From positions 1 to 64,000 of the forward strand of contig NZ_FQVO01000010.1 of the NCBI RefSeq assembly GCF_900129385.1: DNA of 64,000 nucleotides. Direction: 5' to 3'. Numbering within the stretch: position 1 is the first letter of the stretch; every line of letters begins with the position of its first letter. Positions 25,704-34,040 of this stretch are shown here, piece after piece. The notes under the pieces are model-generated. The model saw only the letters and a list, made by a program, of their open reading frames with translations, was not told the DNA's origin and made no database searches. The stretch comes from Chryseobacterium takakiae (GTDB taxonomy: Bacteria; Bacteroidota; Bacteroidia; Flavobacteriales; Weeksellaceae). Made by a program: the position numbers and the translations under genes.

Positions 25704-26630
25704 TCATTTTAAATTAATGTTTTGTGATGAATATATTTTGTCCTGGTCATCAATAATAATACATTCCAGATGATTAATCTGGTTGACCATATGGATCGCT
25801 GCATTGATTCCCATAATGCTTACAGGGGTCGCCATGGCGTCTGCAATTTCTGCATTAGGACAAAAAACAGTTACACTTTTTATTCCTGAAACAGGCATTC
25901 CTGTTTTAGGGTTGATCGTATGTGAATATCTTTTCCCGTTGATGATAACGAATTTTTCGTAATTCCCGGACGTTGCAATGGCCATATCGGTAATATTCAT
26001 ATAGGAAAACGGCCGTCCGGCATTATCCGGATCTGCAATTCCTATCGTCCAGGGTTTTCCGTCTGCCTGATTTCCCCATGCAGTAAGATCCCCGGAAGCA
26101 TTGACAATTCCTGAGGTTACTCCTCTTCTTTGCAGAAGTCTCTTTGCCATTTCGGCAGCATACCCTTTCCCGATTCCTCCGAAACCTATGCGCATTCCTT
26201 TCTCTTTGAGAAAAACTGTCTGGTTATCTCGATCAAGAATAATATTACGGTAATTCACGAGCTTCAGATGATCTTTAATAAGTTCAGGATCTGGAAGCGC
26301 ATTCATTGTACGGTCGAAATTCCAGAAGCTTTTATCAATTCCGCCATAGGAAATATCAAAATATCCGTCTGTAACAGCACTGATACGCATACTTCTTTCA
26401 ATAAGATCAAAAATTTCCAGGTCTACCTGTACAGGTTGTATTCCTGCATTTTTGTTGATAAGATTGGTCTGGCTTTCTTCATTGAAAGTAGTAAACAATT
26501 TTTCAATCCTGCGTATTTCTTCAATGGCTACATCAATATGCTCCTGAGCTTTTTTCTCATCATTTCCCACAACGGTAATTTCAAAAGCGTTCCCCATAAG
26601 TTTCTGAGGTCTTTTGAATTCTCTTAGCAT
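25704..26630 (-). CDS. apbE: ApbE family FAD:protein FMN transferase
   Basis: The ATG at 26630 is chosen because it lies 10 bases after the thioredoxin gene and starts the conserved domain. The 308-residue protein contains MGNAFEITVVG, then FGGIGKGYAAEMAKRLL, NASGDLTAWG and YSHTINPKTGMPVSG, the ApbE fold landmarks including the metal-ligand Asp/Thr region. The enzyme moves FMN from FAD to a Ser/Thr of a target protein. No signal peptide or lipobox is visible, although many family members are periplasmic lipoproteins, so its compartment is unclear. Confidence 0.9.
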   Translation of the reverse strand: MLREFKRPQKLMGNAFEITVVGNDEKKAQEHIDVAIEEIRRIEKLFTTFNEESQTNLINKNAGIQPVQVDLEIFDLIERSMRISAVTDGYFDISYGGIDKSFWNFDRTMNALPDPELIKDHLKLVNYRNIILDRDNQTVFLKEKGMRIGFGGIGKGYAAEMAKRLLQRRGVTSGIVNASGDLTAWGNQADGKPWTIGIADPDNAGRPFSYMNITDMAIATSGNYEKFVIINGKRYSHTINPKTGMPVSGIKSVTVFCPNAEIADAMATPVSIMGINAAIHMVNQINHLECIIIDDQDKIYSSQNINLK

Positions 26631-26640
26631 ACGCGTTAAT

Positions 26641-27084
26641 TTATTTTTGGTTTTCTTTGACCGAACGGATTTCGTTACTAAAAGCCAAGGCATTTTCAGA
26701 CGGAAGCCCTTCCCAGGTTTTCAGCACCTTTCCGTCCTGGTTCAATAACAGCGTATACGGAAAAAGACCTTTTGGATTATATTGATCGGCAAGGGCTGCA
26801 TTTTCCTTTTTCAGTTCGGCAGAAAGCTGGTTCTTTTTGTTTCTTGGAAAATCTGCATTGATATAAAGGATAATATGATCAGCCTGCAGCTTTTTGAAAT
26901 CTTCAGCTTCCATAATATTTTTATGAAGTTTGATACACGGAATGCACCAGTCTGAACCGGAAAAATTAAGTAAAATAAGTTCTTTATTTTCTGCTGCCGT
27001 TTTTTTTGCAGTTTCCAGCCTGTTCTGTGCGTGATAAACAATGGAGAATACAACCATTACAATGGCTGACAATAGTGTTTTCAT
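26641..27084 (-). CDS. Thioredoxin-like protein, exported
   Basis: The 147-residue protein has a signal peptide (to about YHAQ, residue 20) and a thioredoxin fold with active site WCIPC (C47, C50). The expected Pro loop is present in GLFPYTLLLNQDGKVLKTWEG. A periplasmic thiol-disulfide role is likely. It precedes apbE by 10 bases and probably supplies electrons to, or matures, a Cys-containing partner such as the CGC tail of DUF4266. That is inference. Confidence 0.88.
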   Translation of the reverse strand: MKTLLSAIVMVVFSIVYHAQNRLETAKKTAAENKELILLNFSGSDWCIPCIKLHKNIMEAEDFKKLQADHIILYINADFPRNKKNQLSAELKKENAALADQYNPKGLFPYTLLLNQDGKVLKTWEGLPSENALAFSNEIRSVKENQK

Positions 27085-27140
27085 TATGTATAATGATTTA
27101 TAATTTAACGATATTATATTTGATTTGGTTTAAATCAATT

Positions 27141-27539
27141 TTAAATTACCGGGGAATGTCTGGGAGGCTCCCAGATGGAGCCTGCAAATCCTTTGAAACG
27201 GAAGTCCTCATCCTTTGACGGGATTTTATTTGACGTTATCTGTTGTACGTATGAATTTTTGGATTCAAAGCTAAATCCCGGATTCATTACAGTAAAAATC
27301 AAAGCCAAAGGTGCGGAATGGATGATAAAGGGAAGTTTCTGATCTTTTCCTTCATCTCCGTCTTTAACAGGATGGTTGTAATGGGTTTTGAGAAAAGCAA
27401 TGAACGGCATTTCCGGATTGAGCTTTTTATGCTCACAGTAATGTTCTATGAGATTCGGGATTTTCAAAAGCTGATATAATTCGGTTGTAGAAACCAAATA
27501 TAACGAGAGGAACAATATGGAAATCAACTTTTTCACCAT
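27141..27539 (-). CDS. Small exported protein, unknown function
   Basis: The 132-residue protein has an N-terminal hydrophobic segment (LISILFLSLYLVSTTE), probably a signal peptide or anchor. After it comes LIEHYCEHKKLNPEMPFIAFLKTHY, an acidic linker and the end IWEPPRHSPV. Similar short proteins with a terminal IWxPP motif occur beside metal-efflux and redox genes in Bacteroidota as far as I recall, but no function is known. It is the first gene of the minus-strand redox operon, 56 bases before the thioredoxin gene. Confidence 0.65.
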   Translation of the reverse strand: MVKKLISILFLSLYLVSTTELYQLLKIPNLIEHYCEHKKLNPEMPFIAFLKTHYNHPVKDGDEGKDQKLPFIIHSAPLALIFTVMNPGFSFESKNSYVQQITSNKIPSKDEDFRFKGFAGSIWEPPRHSPVI

Positions 27540-27698
27540 TCAAATTTATAAAATGTTTCGTTTAGAATTACTTTAAATTAACATTTTAATATTTTTTTAA
27601 AGTCACGCTTGGACGGCTATGTTTTTATCAGATTTCCAGAAAGATTTAAACTCCTGCAGACCTTTGTAAAGTTGCGGGATTCTCAGCGTCTTCGGCAT

Positions 27699-27890
27699 TC
27701 ATGATATTTCCTTTTTTTCGGAATGAGAATAGGATATTGAAAAGGTACTGAGAAAGGTAATGGTTGTACGGTTTCCACTTTCATCAACTTTTATGACAAG
27801 CGATTTGCAGCAGGGTGATGCATTGAAATGGTTTTTGTATTGTGTTCCGCATTTGAAGCATTCCGTAATTACGGTTTCATTTTTTTCCAT
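27699..27890 (-). CDS. Small Cys-rich (zinc-ribbon-like) protein
   Basis: The 63-residue protein contains CFKCGTQYKN and then SPCCKSLVIKV, a Cx2C...CC arrangement that may bind zinc. No signal peptide. The C-terminal half is Ser/Thr-rich. It begins at ATG 27890 and is on the same strand as its neighbours at 27141 and 27956 but separated by more than 100 bases. No family recognised. Confidence 0.55.
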   Translation of the reverse strand: MEKNETVITECFKCGTQYKNHFNASPCCKSLVIKVDESGNRTTITFLSTFSISYSHSEKKEIS

Positions 27891-27955
27891 GATTATTGTG
27901 TTTGTTTATAATTGTTTTGGATGAATGTTTATAATTTTTTACTGTTAAACCTTAG

Positions 27956-28189
27956 TTAATTATGCTCTGTCTGAAATTTATTGATGAGGGATACTTTGTA
28001 GAGTGCATCAATCACTTTTTGGTCGCTGAGTTTTTTCTTTCTGACTTTTCGAATATACGCCGGATCTTTCGGTTCTTTTTTAAGAATAATATTAACTGAA
28101 GTGGTATAGCGTGGCGGCAGCCATTGCTCGATAAAATCAAGCTTTTCGCCGGTTTTATCCTGATGAGAGGGTTTCATCAATGTACTCAT
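27956..28189 (-). CDS. Small basic protein divergent from an HTH gene
   Basis: The ATG at 28189 is preferred over a TTG further out. The 77-residue product contains FIEQWLPPRYTTSVNIILKK and a Lys-rich segment VRKKKLSDQKVIDALYKV. No signal peptide. It is divergently transcribed from the HTH gene at 28340, across a region with a short palindrome. Function is unknown; small genes paired with XRE regulators are often regulator targets. Confidence 0.55.
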   Translation of the reverse strand: MSTLMKPSHQDKTGEKLDFIEQWLPPRYTTSVNIILKKEPKDPAYIRKVRKKKLSDQKVIDALYKVSLINKFQTEHN

Positions 28190-28233
28190 AGAAACGATCA
28201 ATTTTGTTTAACCTTTTTTTGTAATTTTGTGTC

Positions 28234-28247
28234 TGTCTGATAAGACA
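28234..28247. promoter_or_regulatory. Possible operator in a divergent promoter region
   Basis: TGTCTGATAAGACA is a perfect inverted repeat of 5-base arms. It lies between the divergent genes at 28189 and 28340, a usual place for binding by an XRE-type regulator. Confidence 0.3.
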
Positions 28248-28339
28248 TTTGAAAAACAAATATACAAATATATATTAAAAACAACAAATTATTGAATTTT
28301 AACAATATTTTATTGTTTTTATTTGATAAAACACTCAAT

Positions 28340-28639
28340 ATGAAAATTTACGAAAAAATCCGTGAGTACAGCAAGAGCAGAGGCGAAACCATGAAGGAAA
28401 TTGCAAACGCATATGGTGTAACCCCTCAATCTATCCAGCTTTATTTTTCGGGAAAAAATGCGATGCCTCTTAATTTCCTGGTGTGGTACATTGAAGAACA
28501 TCCGGATTTGGATTTATATGCTCTTTTCAATAAGAATGAGCAGAGTATTGTTTCTGAACCTAAACCGGCTTATCATAAAAAGTCGAAAAAGCAGGACGTT
28601 ATTGACAGGATTGTAGAAATTCTGGAAAAAGAACTATAA
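28340..28639 (+). CDS. XRE-like HTH protein
   Basis: The ATG at 28340 starts the conserved part (MKIYEKIREYSKSRGETMKE). The 99-residue protein has a helix-turn-helix, ETMKEIANAYGVTPQSIQLYFSG, at about residues 15-37. A short effector-like segment and a Lys/Glu-rich end (DRIVEILEKEL) follow. It is a small DNA-binding regulator, probably controlling its divergent neighbour. No phage genes are nearby. Confidence 0.75.
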   Translation: MKIYEKIREYSKSRGETMKEIANAYGVTPQSIQLYFSGKNAMPLNFLVWYIEEHPDLDLYALFNKNEQSIVSEPKPAYHKKSKKQDVIDRIVEILEKEL

Positions 28640-29057
28640 ACAAATAGCAAAACAAAACCTATAATGAATATTGTTGTTAAATTTTCAATGAATTAAATAA
28701 AAGTTCTTATAAAATCTTACCAAGACCATCAGATAATTTACTCAATTGCTATTCTATGAATGTTAATTTTAACAAAATTAAATACATTTATAGCAGTATT
28801 TATTTTTAATGAGCTACCTTTATCCGTGATATAGAAAATGTACAATTTTATGATTTATTATTGTATTTTTTGTATTACTATTGTTTTAATGATCAGGATT
28901 CCACAAATATATCATAAGATTTGTAATCAGGATTTGTTATTCCGGCGAATAATGCTCGCAGGTATACTAAGGGCTTCACCATCATCTGAAGTTTTATGGA
29001 CACTGGTTGAATAATAATTCAGCTATTTATGTATTAAGGATTAGAATCTTTTTGGAT
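28640..29057. other. Gene-free AT-rich stretch
   Basis: This 418-base stretch is very AT-rich and holds no credible frame, tRNA or strong hairpin. It presumably contains the promoter of the KAS III gene that follows. Confidence 0.5.
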
Positions 29058-30119
29058 ATGACAAGCAAAATCATAGGTGTAGGGAACTACATCCCCTCAG
29101 AAACCATCAGTAACTTATTTTTCGGCGAACATGTTTTCCTGAATGAAGAAGGAAACTTACTGAAAGACAGTAATGAATCTATTACAAAAAAATTACAGAA
29201 AATAACAGGTATCGAAGAAAGAAGATATGCCGGCAGCACACAGGTTGCTTCAGATCTTGGCCTTATTGCCGCACAGTCTGCGATTGAAGATTCAGGGATT
29301 GATCCTGAGACTCTTGATTATATTATTTTCGCCCATAATTTTGGAGATGTGCGCTTCGGAACCATTCAGTCTGATACCGTTCCGAGCCTGGCGTCAAGGG
29401 TAAAGCACACTTTACGCATTAAAAATAATTTCTGCGTAGCATATGACGTCCTTTTCGGCTGTCCGGGATGGATTGAGGGAGTCATTCAGGCGCACGCTTT
29501 TATTCGCTCCGGAATGGCTAAAAGATGTCTTGTAATAGGTGCCGAAACGCTTTCGAGGGTAGTAGATATTCATGACAGGGACAGTATGATCTATGCAGAC
29601 GGAGCCGGAGCTGTTATTCTGGAAGCCAACGATGCGGATGATTCTGGAATTAAATCGCACCTTTCAGCTTCTTATACCTTGAACGAAAAAGATTTCCTGT
29701 ACTTTGGGAAATCTTATAATAATGAAAGCTGCCCGGATACGAAATACATTAAAATGGACGGAAGAAAAATCTATGAATTTGCTCTTTCCAACGTTCCTAC
29801 AGCCATGCAGAAGTGCCTGGATGACAGCGGGTATTCTATCAATGACCTAAGCAAAATTATTATTCATCAGGCTAATGAAAAAATGGACGAAGCAATTGTG
29901 GAAAGATTTTATCAGCTGTATGGAATGAATGTTCCTTCGGGAATTATGCCAATGGTAATCAGCAAATTAGGAAACAGCAGTGTGGCAACAATTCCTTCTC
30001 TTCTCACAATGATCCTTAAAAATGAACTGGAATCCCATACCATAGAAAAGGATGATATTATTCTTTTTGCATCTGTAGGAGCAGGAATGAATATCAATGC
30101 AATGGTTTACAAATTTTAA
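29058..30119 (+). CDS. 3-oxoacyl-ACP synthase III (FabH-like)
   Basis: The ATG at 29058 begins the conserved N-terminus MTSKIIGVGNYIPSE. The 353-residue thiolase-fold enzyme has its active-site Cys in VLFGCPGW, where classical FabH has ACAGF, the His in IIHQANEKM, and the Asn in KLGNSSVATIPSLL. KAS III starts fatty acid or polyketide-like chains by condensing acyl-CoA with malonyl-ACP. The GCPG variant suggests a role other than the main FabH. It is monocistronic here, with no ACP nearby. Confidence 0.88.
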   Translation: MTSKIIGVGNYIPSETISNLFFGEHVFLNEEGNLLKDSNESITKKLQKITGIEERRYAGSTQVASDLGLIAAQSAIEDSGIDPETLDYIIFAHNFGDVRFGTIQSDTVPSLASRVKHTLRIKNNFCVAYDVLFGCPGWIEGVIQAHAFIRSGMAKRCLVIGAETLSRVVDIHDRDSMIYADGAGAVILEANDADDSGIKSHLSASYTLNEKDFLYFGKSYNNESCPDTKYIKMDGRKIYEFALSNVPTAMQKCLDDSGYSINDLSKIIIHQANEKMDEAIVERFYQLYGMNVPSGIMPMVISKLGNSSVATIPSLLTMILKNELESHTIEKDDIILFASVGAGMNINAMVYKF

Positions 30120-30203
30120 TAAACAAACGTTATCCGTTTAAACTAATATACAAATATTTTTGATAATCAATAATTTAAATTAACAGCGATAGGTATATTT
30201 TTG

Positions 30204-30348
30204 TATATTTGCAAAACAAAACAGGTTTCTGCCTTTGCTATTCTGTAGAGCATAGATAATATTTTCTTTCAGTTTACTTTTTCAGCCATTTGTTTTATAA
30301 GGTCACGGCACAAGGCTTTGGCTTAACAATAATTTAATACCATTTACA
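30204..30348 (+). promoter_or_regulatory. Promoter and leader of the second cold-shock gene
   Basis: TATATTTGC (30204-30212) is an exact -7 element. The leader to the ATG at 30349 is about 130 bases, as in cold-inducible csp mRNAs. Its first bases contain ACAGGTTTCTGCCTTTGCTA plus TTCTG (30221-30245), matching the helicase leader at 18290-18266 at 21 of 25 positions. Confidence 0.6.
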
Positions 30349-30543
30349 ATGCAAGAAGGCACAGTAAAATTTTTCAATGAAGCAAAAGGCTTCGGATTTA
30401 TCACTCCAGCAGACGGAAGCAAAGATGTTTTTGTACATTCTTCCGGATTAATCTCAAGATCTATCCAGGAAAATGACAGAGTAGTTTTTGAAGTTCAGCA
30501 GGGCCAGAAAGGCTTAAACGCAGTGAACGTAAAATTGGCATAA
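30349..30543 (+). CDS. Cold-shock protein (CspA family)
   Basis: The 64-residue protein is a complete cold-shock domain with RNP1 KGFGFI and RNP2 DVFVHSSGL. It binds single-stranded RNA and DNA and prevents mRNA structure at low temperature. It has its own promoter, a long leader and a good terminator at 30708. A tiny frame overlaps its stop codon. It is a paralogue of the gene at 16615. Confidence 0.95.
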   Translation: MQEGTVKFFNEAKGFGFITPADGSKDVFVHSSGLISRSIQENDRVVFEVQQGQKGLNAVNVKLA

Positions 30544-30617
30544 TGCCGAATGTCAAGGTACTGACAGTTGAGACAAAAGGTATTGACGGAGCTTTCTCAG
30601 TAGCCAAATCTAGTTAA
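30543..30617 (+). CDS. Possible 24-residue micro-ORF overlapping the csp stop
   Basis: An ATG overlaps the csp stop codon as TAATG, an arrangement that can couple translation. The frame gives 24 residues ([13 protein letters not shown]...). The product is a small, mildly charged peptide with no recognised family. It may be a real coupled peptide or only untranslated 3' sequence. Confidence 0.25.
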   Translation: MPNVKVLTVETKGIDGAFSVAKSS

Positions 30618-30707
30618 TATCCAATTTATCTGTTTTCTCATTCTGAAGACATTACCTGAAAAAGACATTATTAAATTGATTTAATCTTATTTTATATATG
30701 TCATAAA

Positions 30708-30733
30708 CCTCCTGTGAATGCGGGAGGCTTTTT
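30708..30733 (+). terminator. Intrinsic terminator of the second csp gene
   Basis: CCTCCTG (30708-30714) pairs with CGGGAGG (30721-30727), including one G-T pair, around TGAATG. It is followed by CTTTTTT. It gives a csp transcript of roughly 510 bases. Confidence 0.85.
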
Positions 30734-30875
30734 TATGTATTTTCATCAATGACTGATAAAATAGTTTTCCTGTTTTTAGCAATTTATTTATCTTCGTTTT
30801 TTCAACCTTAATATTTTAATTTTGTCTCAAGAACCAGCAAATAAGCCAGTCAGCTCCTCTCATAAACTGATTCCT

Positions 30876-31337
30876 ATGACGGATTTCGTTATAGAATATT
30901 ACTCCCATGAAGGGTATGCAGATCTGCAGACCTTAAAACTGATGAATAATTATGCTAATTTCCTGAAAAAACCTCTGACACTCGGTATGTTTGTGCCGGT
31001 AGATAACAAAGGAAACATTCTTAAAGAGCCTAAAAATTACTCTTCCTGGAAATCTCTTCAACATAACAAAAAATCAGGCAAAACAGAAAGTCCCGTTTTC
31101 GAAGAGTATAAAATATACCGCAATGCAGAGCAAAAATGTCTGTTTGAAGGATTTATCATTGCTTACAATGGATATTCCGTAGTACGGATCACCGCGATGT
31201 ATAATCCCAAGATTGAGCTTTCCTTTAATAAAAATGATAAGAGCTTTCAGAACTTCAGCGATGTAGAATCACTAACATCTTTTGATGAAATATTTTTAAA
31301 TGCCAATGCATTGAAGAAACTGGGACTTCGTCCATAA
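30876..31337 (+). CDS. Hypothetical cytoplasmic protein
   Basis: The frame is open from a TTG at 30822. That TTG lies in TAATTTTG, which looks like a -7 promoter element, so I prefer the ATG at 30876 (MTDFVIEYYSHEGYADLQ). This gives 153 residues with no signal peptide, membrane segment or Cys cluster. The body mixes strands and helices (PLTLGMFVPVDNKGNILKEP). No family was recognised. It converges with the photolyase gene 20 bases away. Confidence 0.6.
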   Translation: MTDFVIEYYSHEGYADLQTLKLMNNYANFLKKPLTLGMFVPVDNKGNILKEPKNYSSWKSLQHNKKSGKTESPVFEEYKIYRNAEQKCLFEGFIIAYNGYSVVRITAMYNPKIELSFNKNDKSFQNFSDVESLTSFDEIFLNANALKKLGLRP

Positions 31338-31356
31338 AGCTGAATTCAATAACAGA

Positions 31357-32658
31357 TCAGTTTTTCACTGCTTTTCCATAAACTTCGAGTGCTCTTTTCC
31401 TGGCAAAAGTATGTTCTACTATTTCTTCTGCATTAATTTCATTTTCATTAAGCCATGTTTTGATATACTTTTGATCTTTATCAAATTTTTTGGCCTGTTC
31501 AGCAGGATTAAAAACCCTGAAATAAGGTGCTGCATCGCAACCGCAGCCTGCAGCCCACTGCCAGTTTCCGTTGTTGGAAGAGAGCTCATAATCCAGAAGT
31601 TTTTCTGCAAAATATGCTTCTCCCCATCTCCAGTCGATCAACAGATGTTTGGTAAGGAAACTTGCCACCACCATTCTTACTCTGTTGTGCATGAATCCGG
31701 TTTCGTTCAGTTGACGCATTCCCGCATCAACAATCGGATATCCGGTTTTTCCTTTGCACCAGAGATCGAATTCTTTTTCGTTGTTTCTCCATTCTATCTT
31801 TTCATATTTTTCTTTGAAAGAATGGTTGACAACTTTGGGGAAGTGATAAAGAATCTGCATGAAAAATTCTCTCCAGATTAGCTCATTCAGCCAGGTTTCA
31901 TTATGTGCCAAGGCAAACTGAACACATTTGCGTACGGAAATTGTTCCGAAACGCAGGGCTACGCCAAGATGCGTGGTGTGATCCTTTCCTGGAAAATCCC
32001 TGTATTTATCATAATTATCAATGATGGATTTTTTTAATGCAGGATCCATCATTTTCAAATCTGTTTTTTTGAATCCGATATCCTTAAGATCAGGAAACGG
32101 AGCAGGTTTGTACGAAAGAAAATTGGAAAAATTAATTCTGAAACTTTCGATCTTATTTTTCTTTAAAAGTTCTTTCCATTTTTTCGAATAAGGCGTGTAA
32201 ACCGTGTATGGCGTACCATCACTCTTCATCACTTCATCTTTTTCAAAAATAACCTGGTCTTTAAAGCTTTTAAAATTGATCTCGTTCTTTTTCAGGAAAT
32301 ATTCGATTTCCTGATCACGACTGATAGCCTTAGGCTCATAATCCGTATTGCAGAAAACCGTATCAACATCATAGTTTTTCATTAGTTTTTTGAAAGCATC
32401 AAGAGGTTTTTCATAAAAGACTGTAATTCCGCTATTGTGTTTATTAAGCTCATTATGAATCTCTTTCAGAGCCTGATGAAAGTAATCTACTCTCTTATCC
32501 GACTTGTTTTCCAGTTGATCAAGGATATCCTTGTCGAAAATAAAAACAGGAAGTACTCTTTGTTTCTGTTGTAAAGCATGATAAAGACCACAATTATCCT
32601 GTAGCCTGAGATCTCTCCGGAACCAGAAAACATTTATTTTATTCTTTGTTTCAGACAT
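31357..32658 (-). CDS. Deoxyribodipyrimidine photolyase / cryptochrome
   Basis: The 433-residue protein has the N-terminal alpha/beta photolyase domain (NVFWFRRDLRLQDNCGLYHAL) and the C-terminal FAD domain. The latter includes WRWGEAYFAEKLLDYELSSNNGNWQWAAGCGCDAAPY and FRVFNPAEQAKKFD type segments (shown here as key landmarks only). The tryptophan-rich NNGNWQW segment and DAAPYFR match class I CPD photolyases, which use light and FADH- to split thymine dimers. It follows the SRPBCC gene by 7 bases, so the two form an operon. Confidence 0.93.
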   Translation of the reverse strand: MSETKNKINVFWFRRDLRLQDNCGLYHALQQKQRVLPVFIFDKDILDQLENKSDKRVDYFHQALKEIHNELNKHNSGITVFYEKPLDAFKKLMKNYDVDTVFCNTDYEPKAISRDQEIEYFLKKNEINFKSFKDQVIFEKDEVMKSDGTPYTVYTPYSKKWKELLKKNKIESFRINFSNFLSYKPAPFPDLKDIGFKKTDLKMMDPALKKSIIDNYDKYRDFPGKDHTTHLGVALRFGTISVRKCVQFALAHNETWLNELIWREFFMQILYHFPKVVNHSFKEKYEKIEWRNNEKEFDLWCKGKTGYPIVDAGMRQLNETGFMHNRVRMVVASFLTKHLLIDWRWGEAYFAEKLLDYELSSNNGNWQWAAGCGCDAAPYFRVFNPAEQAKKFDKDQKYIKTWLNENEINAEEIVEHTFARKRALEVYGKAVKN

Positions 32659-32665
32659 ACATCAG

Positions 32666-33124
32666 TTATTGATTGAAATATTTTTCCAGAACTTTAAAGC
32701 GATAATCGAAAATATGTTCAAGCTTATTTTTAACAAAAAGTCTGTTCGCTATTTCGCCGATAAAACCAAAGGGAAGCTCATAATCAACCTTGTCTTTCAT
32801 TAGAACACCCTGCTCATTTTCGATAAATTCATGATGATGATTCCAAAGTTTGTAAGGCCCTTTTTTCTGAAAATCGGTAAAGCTTTTCCTGAAATTTACC
32901 TGGGTAATTTCTGTTTTCCATTTCATTTTAATTCCAAAAAGCGGTGAAACGAAATAATCGATGATCATTCCTTCATATATTTCGTTTGTGTCGAACTTTG
33001 TACGGACAATGAAATTCATATCTTCAGGAGTAATTTTGGAAAGATTTCCGGGGGAAGAAAAAAATTCCCAGGCTGTTTTCAGATCACAATGCAGCTGCTG
33101 TTCACGGAATAATGTATGTTTCAT
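32666..33124 (-). CDS. SRPBCC family protein
   Basis: The ATG at 33124 is preferred over a TTG four codons upstream. The 152-residue protein has the START-like fold pattern: FREQQLHCDLKTAWEFFSSPGNLSKITP at the N-terminus, then IYEGMIIDYFVSPLFGI and DKVDYELPFGFIGEIAN. Such proteins bind hydrophobic ligands. In Bacteroidota an SRPBCC gene often sits directly upstream of the photolyase gene, as here, suggesting a linked role in light response. Confidence 0.85.
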   Translation of the reverse strand: MKHTLFREQQLHCDLKTAWEFFSSPGNLSKITPEDMNFIVRTKFDTNEIYEGMIIDYFVSPLFGIKMKWKTEITQVNFRKSFTDFQKKGPYKLWNHHHEFIENEQGVLMKDKVDYELPFGFIGEIANRLFVKNKLEHIFDYRFKVLEKYFNQ

Positions 33125-33386
33125 CTTTTTTCTCAATCAAATACAATTAAAGTACCATAATACTGTAAAAAGTAAAATAAATTACCAATAGTACAAATTT
33201 AATACATTATTTCAATGTTTCGATTTTTTAGATTGAGAATTGTAAAGAGATCAATAATAAAAGTTTTTTTTATACAGAATTTAGTACTAAATTTTAATTG
33301 CAAAAGACAAAAGTTACTCTCTTGGTCGTCAAGAAATAAGATTTCAAATCTTTTGATAATTTGCACTTAAATAAAGTTAATCAGGT

Positions 33387-34040
33387 CTATTTATTATAAA
33401 TCCACATCAGAACAGGTTTTTTTGATTGCCGCAAAATTGGATCTATTTTCTTCATGGCATTATTGGATACAGTAGGACAGCCCCATCCTTCGGGAGAACC
33501 TGTAGGAAAAGTTTCTTCGTCGCTCATCAGTTCCCAGGAATGAAATACAATGATTCTTTTCAAGGCATTACTGTTGGTATTTTCCAGACCGTGCATTAAA
33601 TATTTCACATTAATTCCCCAGTTACTGTATCCTCTTCCCTCAAGTTTATATTTACCTAAAGAAGAAAGATGACTTCCGTCTTCATTACTGAATTGCGGTT
33701 TATCTTTTGACTCATCACTGCTCCATCTGTTATTTCCGCAGCCATGCCCTACAAGGTAAGCGGCAGAAACAGAATCTTTTTTAAAATCCCAAATAAAAAA
33801 CCGCTTCAATCCGGAATGAATGCTCATATCAATCAAAATACAGAAATCAGTATTCAGTTTCTTGTTTTTACAGAATTGCAGAGCTTCACGGGCTTTCTGT
33901 CTCATCTCTTTGAGATCAGGTTTATCTGCCACGGCATTATTTGAAGTTAAAGAACTTCCGGAATTGTTTTGCTGTTGTTCTTTCTGGCAGGAGAAGATGG
34001 CATATAAAAATATGATGCCTACGTAAAAGATTTTTCTCAT
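33387..34040 (-). CDS. L,D-transpeptidase-like (YkuD_2) lipoprotein
   Basis: The ATG at 34040 gives a signal peptide with lipobox AIFSC. The 217-residue protein carries the murein L,D-transpeptidase pattern: VFHSWELMSDEETFPTGSPE followed by GWGCPTVSN, with His and the nucleophilic Cys. It would act on peptidoglycan in the periplasm as a cross-linking or amino-acid exchange enzyme. Its start overlaps the stop of the upstream gene as ATGA, so the two are translationally coupled. Confidence 0.87.
   Translation of the reverse strand: MRKIFYVGIIFLYAIFSCQKEQQQNNSGSSLTSNNAVADKPDLKEMRQKAREALQFCKNKKLNTDFCILIDMSIHSGLKRFFIWDFKKDSVSAAYLVGHGCGNNRWSSDESKDKPQFSNEDGSHLSSLGKYKLEGRGYSNWGINVKYLMHGLENTNSNALKRIIVFHSWELMSDEETFPTGSPEGWGCPTVSNNAMKKIDPILRQSKKPVLMWIYNK

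Noticed and set aside
31411-31881. 156-codon plus-strand frame
   Set aside because: It lies entirely within the photolyase gene on the opposite strand and is a Phe/Ile-rich shadow.
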